64,000 nt of DNA from Kribbella antibiotica (GCF_004349055.1 NZ_SMKX01000017.1:1-64000), one strand, 5' to 3'. Shown: positions 25,033-33,674, counted from the first letter of the stretch. Numbers and translations are program-made. The notes: generated by a model from the letters alone, not told the origin.

Positions 25033-25371
25033 ATGACCACCGAATGGGATGCACTCCCGGACACCATCAAGACGTTTATGACTGCGCTCGACGCCCGAGA
25101 GGGCGATCGAACGCTCGACACGCTCACCGCGGATGCCGTCGTGACCGACGAGGGCCACGACTACACGGGCCGTGATGAGATTGAGGCCTGGCTGACCACG
25201 GCGGCCAGTGAGTACACCTATACGACGGAGTTCACCGGTGCGACCACGACCGGGACGACCGTCGACGTCGGGCAGCACCTGGAGGGCAACTTCCCTGGTG
25301 GAGTCGTCGACCTGCACTATCGCTTCGCGTTGAACGGCGCGCTGATCAGCCGGTTGGTGATCGAGCCGTGA
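25033..25371 (+). CDS. SnoaL/NTF2-like small protein
   Basis: 112 residues with the cone-shaped NTF2/SnoaL-like pattern: helix-rich start (LPDTIKTFMTALDAREGDR), then TLTADAVVTDEGHDYTGRDE, the usual segment with a conserved Gly-Arg, and a C-terminal beta sheet. Family members are small cyclases, isomerases or binding proteins. It lacks a Shine-Dalgarno and follows a MerR-type promoter directly. Its stop overlaps the SDR start (GTGA). Confidence 0.78.
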   Translation: MTTEWDALPDTIKTFMTALDAREGDRTLDTLTADAVVTDEGHDYTGRDEIEAWLTTAASEYTYTTEFTGATTTGTTVDVGQHLEGNFPGGVVDLHYRFALNGALISRLVIEP

Positions 25372-26207
25372 CCCGGCGATGGTTCATCACAGGGGGCACG
25401 CCCGGCGGCTTCGGGATGGCGTTCGCCGAGGCGGCGTTGGAGACGGGAGATCGCGTGGTGCTCACCTCGCGGCGTCCCGAGGAGCTGCGGACGTGGGCGG
25501 ACCAGTACGGCGACCGCGTTCTCGTCGTACCGCTGGATGTCACCGACGCGGCACAGGTGCTGCGCGCGGTGCATTCGGCTGAGGAGCGCTTCGGCGGTAT
25601 CGACGTGCTGGTCAACAACGCTGGCCGCGGCTGGTACGGATCGATCGAGGGGATGGACGATTCCTCGGTGCGGACAATGTTCGAGCTCAACTTTTTCGCG
25701 CCGCTGTCCGTGACGCGGGCGGTGCTGCCGGGGATGCGCGCCCGCGGAAGCGGGTGGATCGTCAATGTGTCCTCGGTGGCCGGGCTACTGGCGGCGGTCG
25801 GATTCGGCTACTACAGCGCGACGAAGTTCGCCGTCGAAGCCACCACCGACGCGCTGCGCGACGAGGTCGCCGCGCAGGGCATCTCCGTGCTGGCGGTCGA
25901 ACCGGGGGCGTTCCGCACGAACGCCTACGCCGGCTTCGCGAACGAGCCCGTCACGGAGGCGATCCCGGAGTACCACGACATGCTGGAGCAGGTCCGCGCC
26001 GCCTTCGTTGAGCTGGACGGCGTGCAACCCGGCGATCCGCGCCGTGGTGCCCGTGCGGTGATCGCGGCGATGGCCCAGGACGCGCCTCCCCGTCGGCTGG
26101 TCCTTGGCGGTGGCGGATACGACGCCGTGATCGATGCACTGGAGCAGAACCTGGCCGACATTCGCGCGAGCGAAACGCTCTCTCGCGGCGCGGACTTCCC
26201 GGCCTAG
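25368..26207 (+). CDS. Short-chain dehydrogenase/reductase
   Basis: 279 residues, GTG start coupled to the SnoaL-like gene. Classical SDR motifs: TGGTPGGFG (coenzyme binding; the usual third position differs), NNAGRG, the catalytic Ser in NVSSVAG and YSATK with the catalytic Tyr and Lys. The enzyme reduces or oxidises a carbonyl/alcohol with NAD(P)H. It is under the MerR-type promoter and converges with the FAAL gene, separated by 60 bases. Confidence 0.9.
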   Translation: MTRRWFITGGTPGGFGMAFAEAALETGDRVVLTSRRPEELRTWADQYGDRVLVVPLDVTDAAQVLRAVHSAEERFGGIDVLVNNAGRGWYGSIEGMDDSSVRTMFELNFFAPLSVTRAVLPGMRARGSGWIVNVSSVAGLLAAVGFGYYSATKFAVEATTDALRDEVAAQGISVLAVEPGAFRTNAYAGFANEPVTEAIPEYHDMLEQVRAAFVELDGVQPGDPRRGARAVIAAMAQDAPPRRLVLGGGGYDAVIDALEQNLADIRASETLSRGADFPA

Positions 26208-26267
26208 TAGGCCCGCCTGAGCGCGAGAAACAACGGCCCCGCTGACGACGTACCGTTCGTTGCGGAT

Positions 26268-27863
26268 CTATTGGTTACTGAGGTACCAGGCGCGTGTTGC
26301 AGCCCGGGCGAGTTTGCCGCTGGAGGTTCGCTGGATGGTGCCGCGTGGGACTTCGAGCAGGTGCTGGATGTGCAGGCCGTGGTCGCGTTGGACGGCGGCT
26401 TTGATGGCACCCTCGGGCAGGTTGCTGCTCTCGATCAGTACGACGAGGTGTTCGGTGTCGGGTGCGGTGACGGAGAAGGCGACTGTGCGGCCCGGTTTGA
26501 GCTGTGGGTGGGCGGCCTCGACGGTGGCCTCGATGTCCTGGGGGTGATGGTTGCGGCCGTCGATGATGATCAGGTCCTTGAGACGGCCGGTGAGATAGAG
26601 CTCCCCGTCGTACAGGGCGCCGAGGTCGCCGGTGCGTAGCCAGGGGCCGGTGCCGTCGGCGAGGTGGGCACCGAAGACCTTGGCCGTGCGGGCGGGGTCG
26701 TTCCAGTAGCCGGCGGCGACGTTGGGGCCTTGGAGCCAGATCTCGCCGATGACGCCTGGACCGCAGGGGTGGCCGCCCGAGTCGACGATCTCCAGGCGCT
26801 GACCTGTTGGTTTGCCGAGCGAGACGAGCTCGTGGCCTCGGTCGGACGGCTTGAGCATGCCGATCCGCAGGGCCTCTCGATCGAACGCCTGCGCGGTGGG
26901 TGGTCGGGAGACGGCGGCGCTGGTGACGAAGACGGTGGCCTCGGCCAGTCCGTACGCCGGGGTGTGGGTCGCGGGCGGGACCTGGAAGGCGTTGGTGAAG
27001 GCCTCGATCGTGTGAGCCCGGACGGGCTCGGCGCCGTTCAGGAACACCTTCACCTGGGACAGGTCGACTGCGGCCTTGTTGGTGATGCGGCGCGTGCAGT
27101 AGTCGTAGCCGAAGTTCGGTCCGGCGGTGTAGACGTCGAGCGCCGAACGCGCGAGGTCGAGCCAGCGGGCCGGGCGCATCAGGAAGGCGAGTGGGTCGAT
27201 GAAGCTGGACTGATCGCCGTACCGGAGTGGTACGCCGAAGGCGAGGACCAGGCCCATGTCGTGCCAGAGGGGGAGCCAGCTGACGGTCGTGGACCGGCCT
27301 GGCTGGAAGTGGAAGGCGGTGATGAGTTGGTCGATGTTCGCCACGAGGTTGGCGTGGGTGACCATCACCGCGGAGGGGGTTCCGGTGGCGCCGGAGGTGT
27401 ACTGCAGGTAAGCGATCTCGTTGCCGTCGATCGGTTCCGGTCGCCAGTCGTGATCGCCGAGGTTGTCGAGGGCAACGACTGGGTAGTTGTCAACGGCAAC
27501 GTCACCGGTGGTCAGGATGCAGACCGGTCTGCTGTGGGCGAGAGCGTTGTCGAGGCGTGCTCGGTGGCCGGACAGACCAGGCGGAAAGAGCGGGACCGCG
27601 ATCGTGCGGGCGTAGAACGAGCCGAGGAGTGCGACCAGATAGTCGAGGCCTTGCGGTGCGAGGATCGCGACCCGGTCTCCCGGTACGGCGTGGCTGCGGA
27701 TCGCTGCCGCTGTCGCACGGGCACGCCGGTCGACCCCACTCCAGGTCAGCGTGTGCCGCTGTCCTCCTGGATCGGTTTGGTAGTCGAGGAAGGTGTAGGC
27801 GGGCGCATGTGGCTTCTCCGTTGCCCATCGACGCACCAGATCGACGGCGGTCGGGGCCGTCAT
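26268..27863 (-). CDS. Fatty acyl-AMP ligase (FAAL, FadD32-like)
   Basis: 531 residues. An adenylation enzyme that should activate a fatty acid as acyl-AMP and pass it to an acyl carrier protein. The phosphate-binding A3 loop is YTSGATGTPSAVMVTH (residues ~155-170), A5 YGLAEATVF, A7 WLRTGDLG, and A10 TSSGKLAR with catalytic Lys517. The overall pattern (YLQYTSG, SWLPLWHDMGL) is that of FAALs acting with polyketide synthases, such as FadD32 with Pks13. The start ATG at 27863 overlaps the stop of the ACP-KS-AT gene (ATGA); the longer open frame upstream is not coding. Confidence 0.9.
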   Translation of the reverse strand: MTAPTAVDLVRRWATEKPHAPAYTFLDYQTDPGGQRHTLTWSGVDRRARATAAAIRSHAVPGDRVAILAPQGLDYLVALLGSFYARTIAVPLFPPGLSGHRARLDNALAHSRPVCILTTGDVAVDNYPVVALDNLGDHDWRPEPIDGNEIAYLQYTSGATGTPSAVMVTHANLVANIDQLITAFHFQPGRSTTVSWLPLWHDMGLVLAFGVPLRYGDQSSFIDPLAFLMRPARWLDLARSALDVYTAGPNFGYDYCTRRITNKAAVDLSQVKVFLNGAEPVRAHTIEAFTNAFQVPPATHTPAYGLAEATVFVTSAAVSRPPTAQAFDREALRIGMLKPSDRGHELVSLGKPTGQRLEIVDSGGHPCGPGVIGEIWLQGPNVAAGYWNDPARTAKVFGAHLADGTGPWLRTGDLGALYDGELYLTGRLKDLIIIDGRNHHPQDIEATVEAAHPQLKPGRTVAFSVTAPDTEHLVVLIESSNLPEGAIKAAVQRDHGLHIQHLLEVPRGTIQRTSSGKLARAATRAWYLSNQ

Positions 27864-29344
27864 GGCCGGACTCGGAGTGGGAGGTCGGTGATTCGGCCTG
27901 CGCGTGGGGTCAGTGGGTGACCGAGTGCTTCGAGCGAGGCCAGTTGGCGGTGGAAGACGATCGCGGGGTCCTCTGTGCGAGGGAGAGTGAGGTCGAGGAA
28001 GAGGTGGTGGCCGGCTTGAGCTGCTGCTTCGCGTGACTCGTAGTACGGGATGCGTGGGGCTTTGGGGTCGGCCGGTTGGCCGGCGATGAGTTGCGCGCCT
28101 TCGGTGGCGGTGAGGGCGCCGGCGAGTACGGCAGCGGCCAGGCGGCCGGTGGAGAGTCCAACGACGGCGGCGGGCGTCAAGCCGAACTGGCGCCAGAGAA
28201 GGGCCAGGGCGAGCTGTACGCCGTACTGCGCGGCCGGCTCCTGCTCCGGCTCCGGCGGGGCGCCGGTGAGCAGCGTGTCGCGGAGGTGCAGCCCGGAAGC
28301 CCACTGCAGCAGCGGATCCAGCTCGCCGATCGTCGCGGCGAATGCGGGCTCACACTCCATCAATCCCCGCAGGCTGAACCACGGCTGCTCACCCGAGAAC
28401 ACCCAGACCGGCTGCGGAACCGCGGCGGCTTCACCAGCAACCACGGCCGGATGAGAAGTGTTGCCGGCAAGAGCCGACAATCCGGCGAGCAGTTCCGGCC
28501 GATCTCTGGCGACGACAACGGTTCGAACCGGTCCGCGAGCCACCTGCCGGGCGAGCGTGTACTCGACATTCGCCAGAGCGTCGCTGCCGACACGGAGGTG
28601 CTCAGCCAACTCCCCGGCATACAGGCTGATCCGCTCGATGCTGGTGTCGGACAGCGCGAAATGCCCGACCCCCTGCAGCGGTATGTCGGCCAACGACGCC
28701 CACACCCGCCGCAGTACCAACTCGGCGCCACTCGCATCCCGCAACCGCACCACCGGATCGCCGTCCAGCACAGCGTCAACCAGTTCGCCGACCTCGGCGT
28801 CCTCCGTCGACGTGAGCTCGCTGATCACCGACAGCACCCGGTCCCCGTCCCGCTCAGCGTCCGGCAGCCGCTTCAGCACGACGGACGCGCACCCGGCACT
28901 CACCCCGGTCGCCACCACCACATCTGCTTCCCCCGCCCGCAGCCGATCCACCCCTGTCCTGACTGCAACCACCGCGGACTCATCGACCACTGCACCCAAC
29001 CGCTCGGGCTCGAACAACCCGGCTCGTTCCAACGCCTCCTGCTCGACCTGCGACCGGGCATCCTCGTCGCCCCGGCCCCAGCCGATGATCGCGATCTCGC
29101 GTCCTTCCGCGATCAGCCCGCGGACCAGCTGGTTCACCGTCGGATAGCGCCACAAACTCTCCGGCTGCAAGGGTCGATCCAGCAGTTCGCTCAACTCGCC
29201 CGTGATCGCCACCGCATCCCGCGAGGACAGCCCGTACTCGTTGAGTAGCCGATCCGGATCGATCTCCCCAACCCCAACCCAGCAGGCCTGCGCCAACCGC
29301 TCGACCAAGAACCCCCGCAACTCCTGGTCGCTGACAATGATCAC
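27860..29344 (-). CDS. Shrunken PKS-like protein: ACP, vestigial KS, vestigial AT
   Basis: 494 residues, against well over 900 for a normal ACP-KS-AT module. Residues 1-80 are an intact acyl carrier domain with GLSSRDAVA, phosphopantetheine site probably Ser41, very like the N-terminal ACP of Pks13. Residues 83-175 keep only edges of a ketosynthase: IAIIGWGR, EALERAGLFEPERLG, the segment normally reading ACSSSLVAV (here VDESAVVAV, Cys replaced by Asp121) and VVLKRLPDAERDGDRVL. Residues 256-292 are the KS-AT linker. Residues 312-422 and 446-480 are the two ends of an acyltransferase, with GLSTG (Ser398) but no GHSxG His. The frame is unbroken and coupled to the FAAL gene. Confidence 0.82.
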   Translation of the reverse strand: MIIVSDQELRGFLVERLAQACWVGVGEIDPDRLLNEYGLSSRDAVAITGELSELLDRPLQPESLWRYPTVNQLVRGLIAEGREIAIIGWGRGDEDARSQVEQEALERAGLFEPERLGAVVDESAVVAVRTGVDRLRAGEADVVVATGVSAGCASVVLKRLPDAERDGDRVLSVISELTSTEDAEVGELVDAVLDGDPVVRLRDASGAELVLRRVWASLADIPLQGVGHFALSDTSIERISLYAGELAEHLRVGSDALANVEYTLARQVARGPVRTVVVARDRPELLAGLSALAGNTSHPAVVAGEAAAVPQPVWVFSGEQPWFSLRGLMECEPAFAATIGELDPLLQWASGLHLRDTLLTGAPPEPEQEPAAQYGVQLALALLWRQFGLTPAAVVGLSTGRLAAAVLAGALTATEGAQLIAGQPADPKAPRIPYYESREAAAQAGHHLFLDLTLPRTEDPAIVFHRQLASLEALGHPLTPRAGRITDLPLRVRP

Positions 29345-29371
29345 GAGCTAACCGTAGCCACTGTGTGTGGG

Positions 29372-30115
29372 CTACCTGATCTCGCACGGGTCGACGACGA
29401 GTACGGAAGGACTCCGTTGGCAGCGGAAGTGGAGGATGCCGGGGACGGTTTGCCAGACGGGGCGGTCGCCGACCGGTTCGGCCATCTGGGTGATGGGGAG
29501 ACCGGCTGCTGCGAACGTGTTGAGGTAGGTGGACAGCATGCGGTGGTAGGCGACGCGTGGCAGGATTGCCAGCCGAGTCGGGCTGGTGAAGGGGCCTTCG
29601 TCGAAGTAGCGGCCGACGATGCGTCGGGTGGAACCGTCGACGTGGTCGATCAGTTCGCCGGCGGCGGGGGTTTTGTAGCAGGGGTGCACGATCGAGGCGA
29701 CGAACCAGCCGCCAGGCTTGAGGATTCGGGCGATCGAGTGCACCGTGGGCTTGAGGTCGGGGATGTCCATCAAGGCCATGTAGCAGACTGCTCCGTCGAA
29801 GGAGCCAGTGAAATCCGGACCCAGATTCTGGGCATCGTCGTGGTGGAACTCGATGCCGCGCGGATTCTGCTGTTCGAGCCGGCGTGCGTGTGACAGCAGC
29901 GATTCCGAGGCGTCGATGCCGACCACCCGTGCCCCGAGGTCGGCGAGGCGGCGTGCGTCGCGGCCCTGACCGCAGGCGACTGCGGCGACGCGCTGGCCGT
30001 GGATGTCGCCGACCAGTGCGTCGAAGGCCGGATCGTTCAGTCCGCTGCCGTCGGGATCGACGCCTTCGTGGTACGCGTCGGCCAGTTCTTCGTAAGCGCT
30101 TGTGAGGTTGGGCAT
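29372..30115 (-). CDS. SAM-dependent methyltransferase
   Basis: 247 residues. The SAM-binding region is VAAVACGQGRDARRLADLGA with the acidic residue in VVGIDASESLL. The fold resembles small-molecule methyltransferases; the substrate is unknown. The stop lies 27 bases before the start of the ACP-KS-AT gene, so the three minus-strand genes (methyltransferase, shrunken PKS, FAAL) probably form one operon. A decayed copy is at 23488-23932. Confidence 0.86.
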   Translation of the reverse strand: MPNLTSAYEELADAYHEGVDPDGSGLNDPAFDALVGDIHGQRVAAVACGQGRDARRLADLGARVVGIDASESLLSHARRLEQQNPRGIEFHHDDAQNLGPDFTGSFDGAVCYMALMDIPDLKPTVHSIARILKPGGWFVASIVHPCYKTPAAGELIDHVDGSTRRIVGRYFDEGPFTSPTRLAILPRVAYHRMLSTYLNTFAAAGLPITQMAEPVGDRPVWQTVPGILHFRCQRSPSVLVVDPCEIR

Positions 30116-30182
30116 GCCGGGTGAACGGCGGTGCCGTCGTCGGCGTTCCGGGCCGGTACGGCGTTCTGCCAGGAGCAGAGCG
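29415..30182 (+). repeat. Direct repeat, right copy (with 23488-23999)
   Basis: This is the complete version of the duplicated block. It contains almost all of the intact methyltransferase gene plus 67 bases upstream of its start. See the left copy for the deletions. Spacing between the copies is about 5.4 kb. Confidence 0.88.
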
Positions 30183-30217
30183 CGGTGGTCGAGGGCACGC
30201 GGGGTTGACCGCCGTAC

Positions 30218-30256
30218 TTGACCTCGTCAGTTTGTATCAATACATTTGGTACAAAC
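30218..30256 (+). promoter_or_regulatory. Promoter with overlapping GntR-type operator
   Basis: TTGACC (30218-30223), 17 bases, TACATT (30241-30246): a good housekeeping promoter. GTTTGTA (30230-30236) and TACAAAC (30250-30256) are exact inverted arms spanning the -10 region, so a bound dimer would block transcription. The downstream GntR/YtrA-type regulator is the obvious ligand. Confidence 0.72.
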
Positions 30257-30274
30257 AAGCGGAAGGGGAGCGCG

Positions 30275-31174
30275 ATGTACGTGATCTTGGGGGCCATGGT
30301 TGTCACGATGGTCGTGTTGTGGTTGGCGCGGGGGAAGATCGCTGACTCTGAGGTACGACGGTTGGTGGCGCGCGGTGGGTTGCCGGCTGAGGAGGGGTTG
30401 GTGGAGCCGGCGAAGGAGTGGTTCCGGCAGCGGCAGACGATCCTGGTGCTGGGGATTCTGGCCGGGACGGTGGCGGCCGGAGTCGTGCTGGCGGTGGCTG
30501 ATGCGGTGCTCGGCGGAAAGCTGAAGCTGGGGCCGACTTTCGGGAGCGATTCCTTCGAGTTCACAGTGGACCTGCGTCTGTGGCTGTGGTTCCTGGCGAT
30601 CACGGCGGCTTGGAGCGGGGCTGCGACCTTGCTGCACGGGTATCGCGCGGTGCGGCTGGCGCGGGTCGACGGGCCGCGGGCGGCGGCGTTGCGGCCGCGC
30701 AAGCTTACCGACTACCTGCATCCGATCGAGATCGCGATCTACTACGTCATTGTCCTGGTGCCCTTGATTTGCGTCGGCCTCGGCATCGTCGTGCTGGGGA
30801 GTGCGGATCAGCCGGAGCGGGGCTGGGTGCTGGTTGTCAGCGGAGCGATCGGTGTGCTGCTGTGGGGTGGTGGAGTGGTGGTGCAGCGACTCGCGTTGGG
30901 CGTCAGTCAGAGGTCGGGGCGCCCGGAGGAGCTGTTGTGGCAGGAGGCGTTGCGGGCAACGACCCTGCGAGACATCGGGACGGCGATGATCACGGTGAGC
31001 TGGCTGTTGGGAGCTGGGGTGCCGTTCTCGTTCAGTTGGCCGTCGGACGTGCCGACGTCATTCGAATGGATGGGATGGGGCCTGCTCATGGGGGCGCTGC
31101 TGCTGAGCATGGTGGCCAGTGCGGTCGCACACAGCCCGTGGGGGCTGCCGCGGGTACGGCGGGTGGTCGGATGA
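30275..31174 (+). CDS. Polytopic membrane protein of unknown function
   Basis: 299 residues from the ATG at 30275 (AAGGGGAG ahead). About seven transmembrane helices: residues ~1-19, 52-75, 96-118, 148-172, 180-203 and two more near the C-terminus. No recognised transport or catalytic motif. It is coupled to a YtrA-type GntR gene by ATGA overlap. YtrA-type regulators usually control ABC transporter operons, but no ATPase gene is present here, so this may be an uncharacterised transporter or DUF1648-like protein. Confidence 0.75.
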   Translation: MYVILGAMVVTMVVLWLARGKIADSEVRRLVARGGLPAEEGLVEPAKEWFRQRQTILVLGILAGTVAAGVVLAVADAVLGGKLKLGPTFGSDSFEFTVDLRLWLWFLAITAAWSGAATLLHGYRAVRLARVDGPRAAALRPRKLTDYLHPIEIAIYYVIVLVPLICVGLGIVVLGSADQPERGWVLVVSGAIGVLLWGGGVVVQRLALGVSQRSGRPEELLWQEALRATTLRDIGTAMITVSWLLGAGVPFSFSWPSDVPTSFEWMGWGLLMGALLLSMVASAVAHSPWGLPRVRRVVG

Positions 31175-31524
31175 TCATCTCGGTGGATCCGGCGGGAGCG
31201 AAGCCGCCGTACGAGCAGGTGAAGGAACAGATCGACGGGCTGATTCGGCGTGGGGATCTCGCGCAGGGGACGCGGTTGCCGACGGTTCGGCAGTTGGCGG
31301 GGGATCTGGGGCTGGCGGTCAACACCGTGGCGCGGGCGTACAAGGAGCTCGAGGCCGATCGGATGATCGAGACCCGTGGCCGGAATGGGACATTTGTGCT
31401 TGCGTCGCGGAGTCATGTCGACGACGAGGAGACGCGGGCGGCGGCGACCGTGCTGGCGCGGGCGGCGCGGCGGGCCGGGATCAGTTTGCCGGAGGCGACC
31501 GAGATCCTGCGCCAGGCCTGGTAG
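31171..31524 (+). CDS. GntR-family regulator, YtrA subfamily
   Basis: 117 residues. The N-terminal winged helix is typical of GntR (PPYEQVKEQIDGLIRRGDL, TRLPTVRQLAGDLGLAVNTV, ARAYKELE), followed by a short ~45-residue tail, the length of the YtrA subfamily. The start overlaps the membrane protein stop. It most likely represses its own operon by binding the inverted repeat at 30230-30256. Confidence 0.9.
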   Translation: MIISVDPAGAKPPYEQVKEQIDGLIRRGDLAQGTRLPTVRQLAGDLGLAVNTVARAYKELEADRMIETRGRNGTFVLASRSHVDDEETRAAATVLARAARRAGISLPEATEILRQAW

Positions 31525-31538
31525 AGATCCGATCTCCC

Positions 31539-31550
31539 GGAAACGATTCC
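31539..31550. promoter_or_regulatory. LacI-type operator candidate
   Basis: GGAAACGATTCC has the GGAA..CG..TTCC pattern of LacI/CcpA-family operators and lies 92 bases ahead of the GxGYxYP gene. Confidence 0.5.
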
Positions 31551-31608
31551 AAATACCCCGACGAGCCCTGTACACGCTCTCACGGGATTGCTACTGTCCG
31601 GCCAGATT

Positions 31609-31622
31609 TGACATCGATGTCA
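31609..31622. promoter_or_regulatory. Perfect 14-bp palindrome upstream of the GxGYxYP gene
   Basis: TGACATCGATGTCA is a perfect 14-base palindrome ending 19 bases ahead of the ATG at 31642. Its place between the presumed promoter and the ribosome site makes it a good operator candidate. Confidence 0.6.
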
Positions 31623-31641
31623 GCGACAGGGAGTGGTCACG

Positions 31642-33660
31642 ATGGTCTCGAGACGAACGTTCCTGGCGGGCAGCGGTGCAGTGACGGCAGGCGGGATCGG
31701 ACTGGTCCCGACGCTGACAACCACTGCGGCTGCAGCATCATCGACGTCCGGCAGCCCCGCCCGGCTGCTGCCGGCCTTCAACCGCCCCAAGCATCTGCAC
31801 TACGGCGATGCCAGCAAACTCAGCGGTCACGACCAGACTCTGCTGACAACGTTGCAAGGCATCGTCAACCGTACTAAGCCGGAGCTGTACTTCCTCTACG
31901 ACACAGGCACCCAGAGCACGCCGGACGCCAAGTGGCTGACCGACATGCACCTGCCGACGACGCTGTACAAGAACCCGCTCGACCTGGTGGCGAAGTACCG
32001 GCACCGGGTCCGCGGTGCGATCGTCTACGACCCCGCCGTACCGGATTCGCTCAACGTCGCGACCACGCTGGCTGGCCTTGAGGACTGCGTTGTGGCAGAC
32101 GCGGATCAGGCCAAGGCGCACGGACTCAGAATCGTGAAGGACCTGCGGGGGAAGTTCGACGACGACCGGGTGAAGACGTACCGGTGGCAGCTCGACAACC
32201 TGTTCCCGCGGGTCACGCACAAGCTGCTTGCCGGCCTGCCGCCGACCAGGGTGGTCGCGGTGGAAAACGTGCAGTGGAAGGAGATTGCCCGCGAGACCCG
32301 CCAGATCCGGGACTCGTCCAACCGCGGCAACTTCGACCTTGACGTCTCGGCCAAGCTCGGCAAGGGCAAGGTCTACGTCCGCTGGCAGGACTCGTTCGGC
32401 GACGACGGCTGGGGTCCGTCGGTGTCCGAGGTGTGGGTGAAGGCGAACGGCGTCGAGATCGCGCACTTCAAGCCGAACACCCCGGAGGAGGCGCAGTACC
32501 TCTTCGACGGCGCGAACTCCAGCATCGGCGGCGACGCCAACCGCTTCTGCGACGGAGGCGGCTACTACATCTACGCCTTCGACCCACCAGCCGGTACGAC
32601 GTCCCTCGTGGTGACCGTGACCATGTGGAACCAGTACCTCGTGTCGACCACCGACACCGCCCCCACGCGGATCGAGCCGTTCGCGTACTTCCGTGACTAC
32701 GTGGTCGCCACGAAGGCCATGGTGAGCTGGCTGCCGCCTGGTGGTGCAACCGGCGCACTGCTGACCGAACACTTCGCCAAGTGGCCGACACTGGCGCCGT
32801 ACATGGGCTGGTTCGCGAACGACGTCTCTGGCGAGTGGGACGGCGTGGACCTTGCCTCCAAGGGCGGATCGCCCGTCATAGCGGCCGACTTCTACATGAA
32901 CGGGACTGTGCACGCCGGGTTCACCGCACCGATCTCGGAGAAGGTCCGTCCGGTCCGGCGGATCACCAAGCCGAAGAACAAGGTCTATCTGACGCTGACC
33001 TTCGGTGAGGGCGACAACATCCAGTACTGCCAGCGCCACATGCGCGATCTGTGGGACGACCCGAAGCGTGGCGAGGCTCCTGCCAACTGGACGATCAGTC
33101 CGATGTTGCTGGAGACAGGTCCGGGACTGTTCAGCCACTTCCAGCGCACTGCAACGGCCAACGACCTCCTGGTCTGCGGACCGTCCGGTGCGGGCTACAC
33201 GTACCCCGGCTCCTGGGTACCGGCCGAGTTCACTCAGTTCCTGAAGCTCACCGGCTCGCAACTGCGCCGTACGGGCATGGACCAGGTGTACTCGTACAGC
33301 CACCGTGAGAACGACAAGTGGGTCGTGCTGTCGGAGGAGATCGCCAGAGGCTTCGCCAAGTACACACCGCTCAAGGGCATCATGCAGACCTGGGACGGCG
33401 ACCTGCTGGCGGTCCGCCAGGGCGGTCTGCCGATTGCCGGTCAGTGGGGTGCTCCGGGCAAGGCGGGGGAGTACAAGACCGCTCTGGACGCACAGGTGGC
33501 GAAGTGGGACGGTACGAAGCCCTTGTTCATCTCAGGCGGTATCAACGCCTGGAACTGGACCCCGTCCGATATCGCGGAGTTGGCCAGCCTGCTCGATGAC
33601 CGGTACGAGCTGGTGCTGGCCAACGCCTTCTTCGATCTGATGGGCCGAGTGCTGCCGTAA
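31642..33660 (+). CDS. Secreted GxGYxYP-family putative glycoside hydrolase
   Basis: 672 residues; ATG at 31642 with AGGGAG nearby. A twin-arginine signal (SRRTFLAGSG) leads to export of the folded protein. The family signature GAGYTYP occurs in CGPSGAGYTYPGSW. The N-terminal region up to residue ~400 contains an inserted domain that looks like a lectin-type beta sandwich (DDGWGPSVSEVWV). The family is annotated as putative glycoside hydrolase with no known substrate. Two operator-like palindromes upstream fit sugar control. Confidence 0.85.
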   Translation: MVSRRTFLAGSGAVTAGGIGLVPTLTTTAAAASSTSGSPARLLPAFNRPKHLHYGDASKLSGHDQTLLTTLQGIVNRTKPELYFLYDTGTQSTPDAKWLTDMHLPTTLYKNPLDLVAKYRHRVRGAIVYDPAVPDSLNVATTLAGLEDCVVADADQAKAHGLRIVKDLRGKFDDDRVKTYRWQLDNLFPRVTHKLLAGLPPTRVVAVENVQWKEIARETRQIRDSSNRGNFDLDVSAKLGKGKVYVRWQDSFGDDGWGPSVSEVWVKANGVEIAHFKPNTPEEAQYLFDGANSSIGGDANRFCDGGGYYIYAFDPPAGTTSLVVTVTMWNQYLVSTTDTAPTRIEPFAYFRDYVVATKAMVSWLPPGGATGALLTEHFAKWPTLAPYMGWFANDVSGEWDGVDLASKGGSPVIAADFYMNGTVHAGFTAPISEKVRPVRRITKPKNKVYLTLTFGEGDNIQYCQRHMRDLWDDPKRGEAPANWTISPMLLETGPGLFSHFQRTATANDLLVCGPSGAGYTYPGSWVPAEFTQFLKLTGSQLRRTGMDQVYSYSHRENDKWVVLSEEIARGFAKYTPLKGIMQTWDGDLLAVRQGGLPIAGQWGAPGKAGEYKTALDAQVAKWDGTKPLFISGGINAWNWTPSDIAELASLLDDRYELVLANAFFDLMGRVLP

Positions 33661-33674
33661 TCAAATGCACAGCA

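Noticed and set aside
27860-29344. Plain pseudogene of a polyketide synthase
   Set aside because: The frame has no stop or frameshift over 494 codons, an intact ACP and coupled start of the next gene; a functional shortened protein is more likely, though decay is not excluded.
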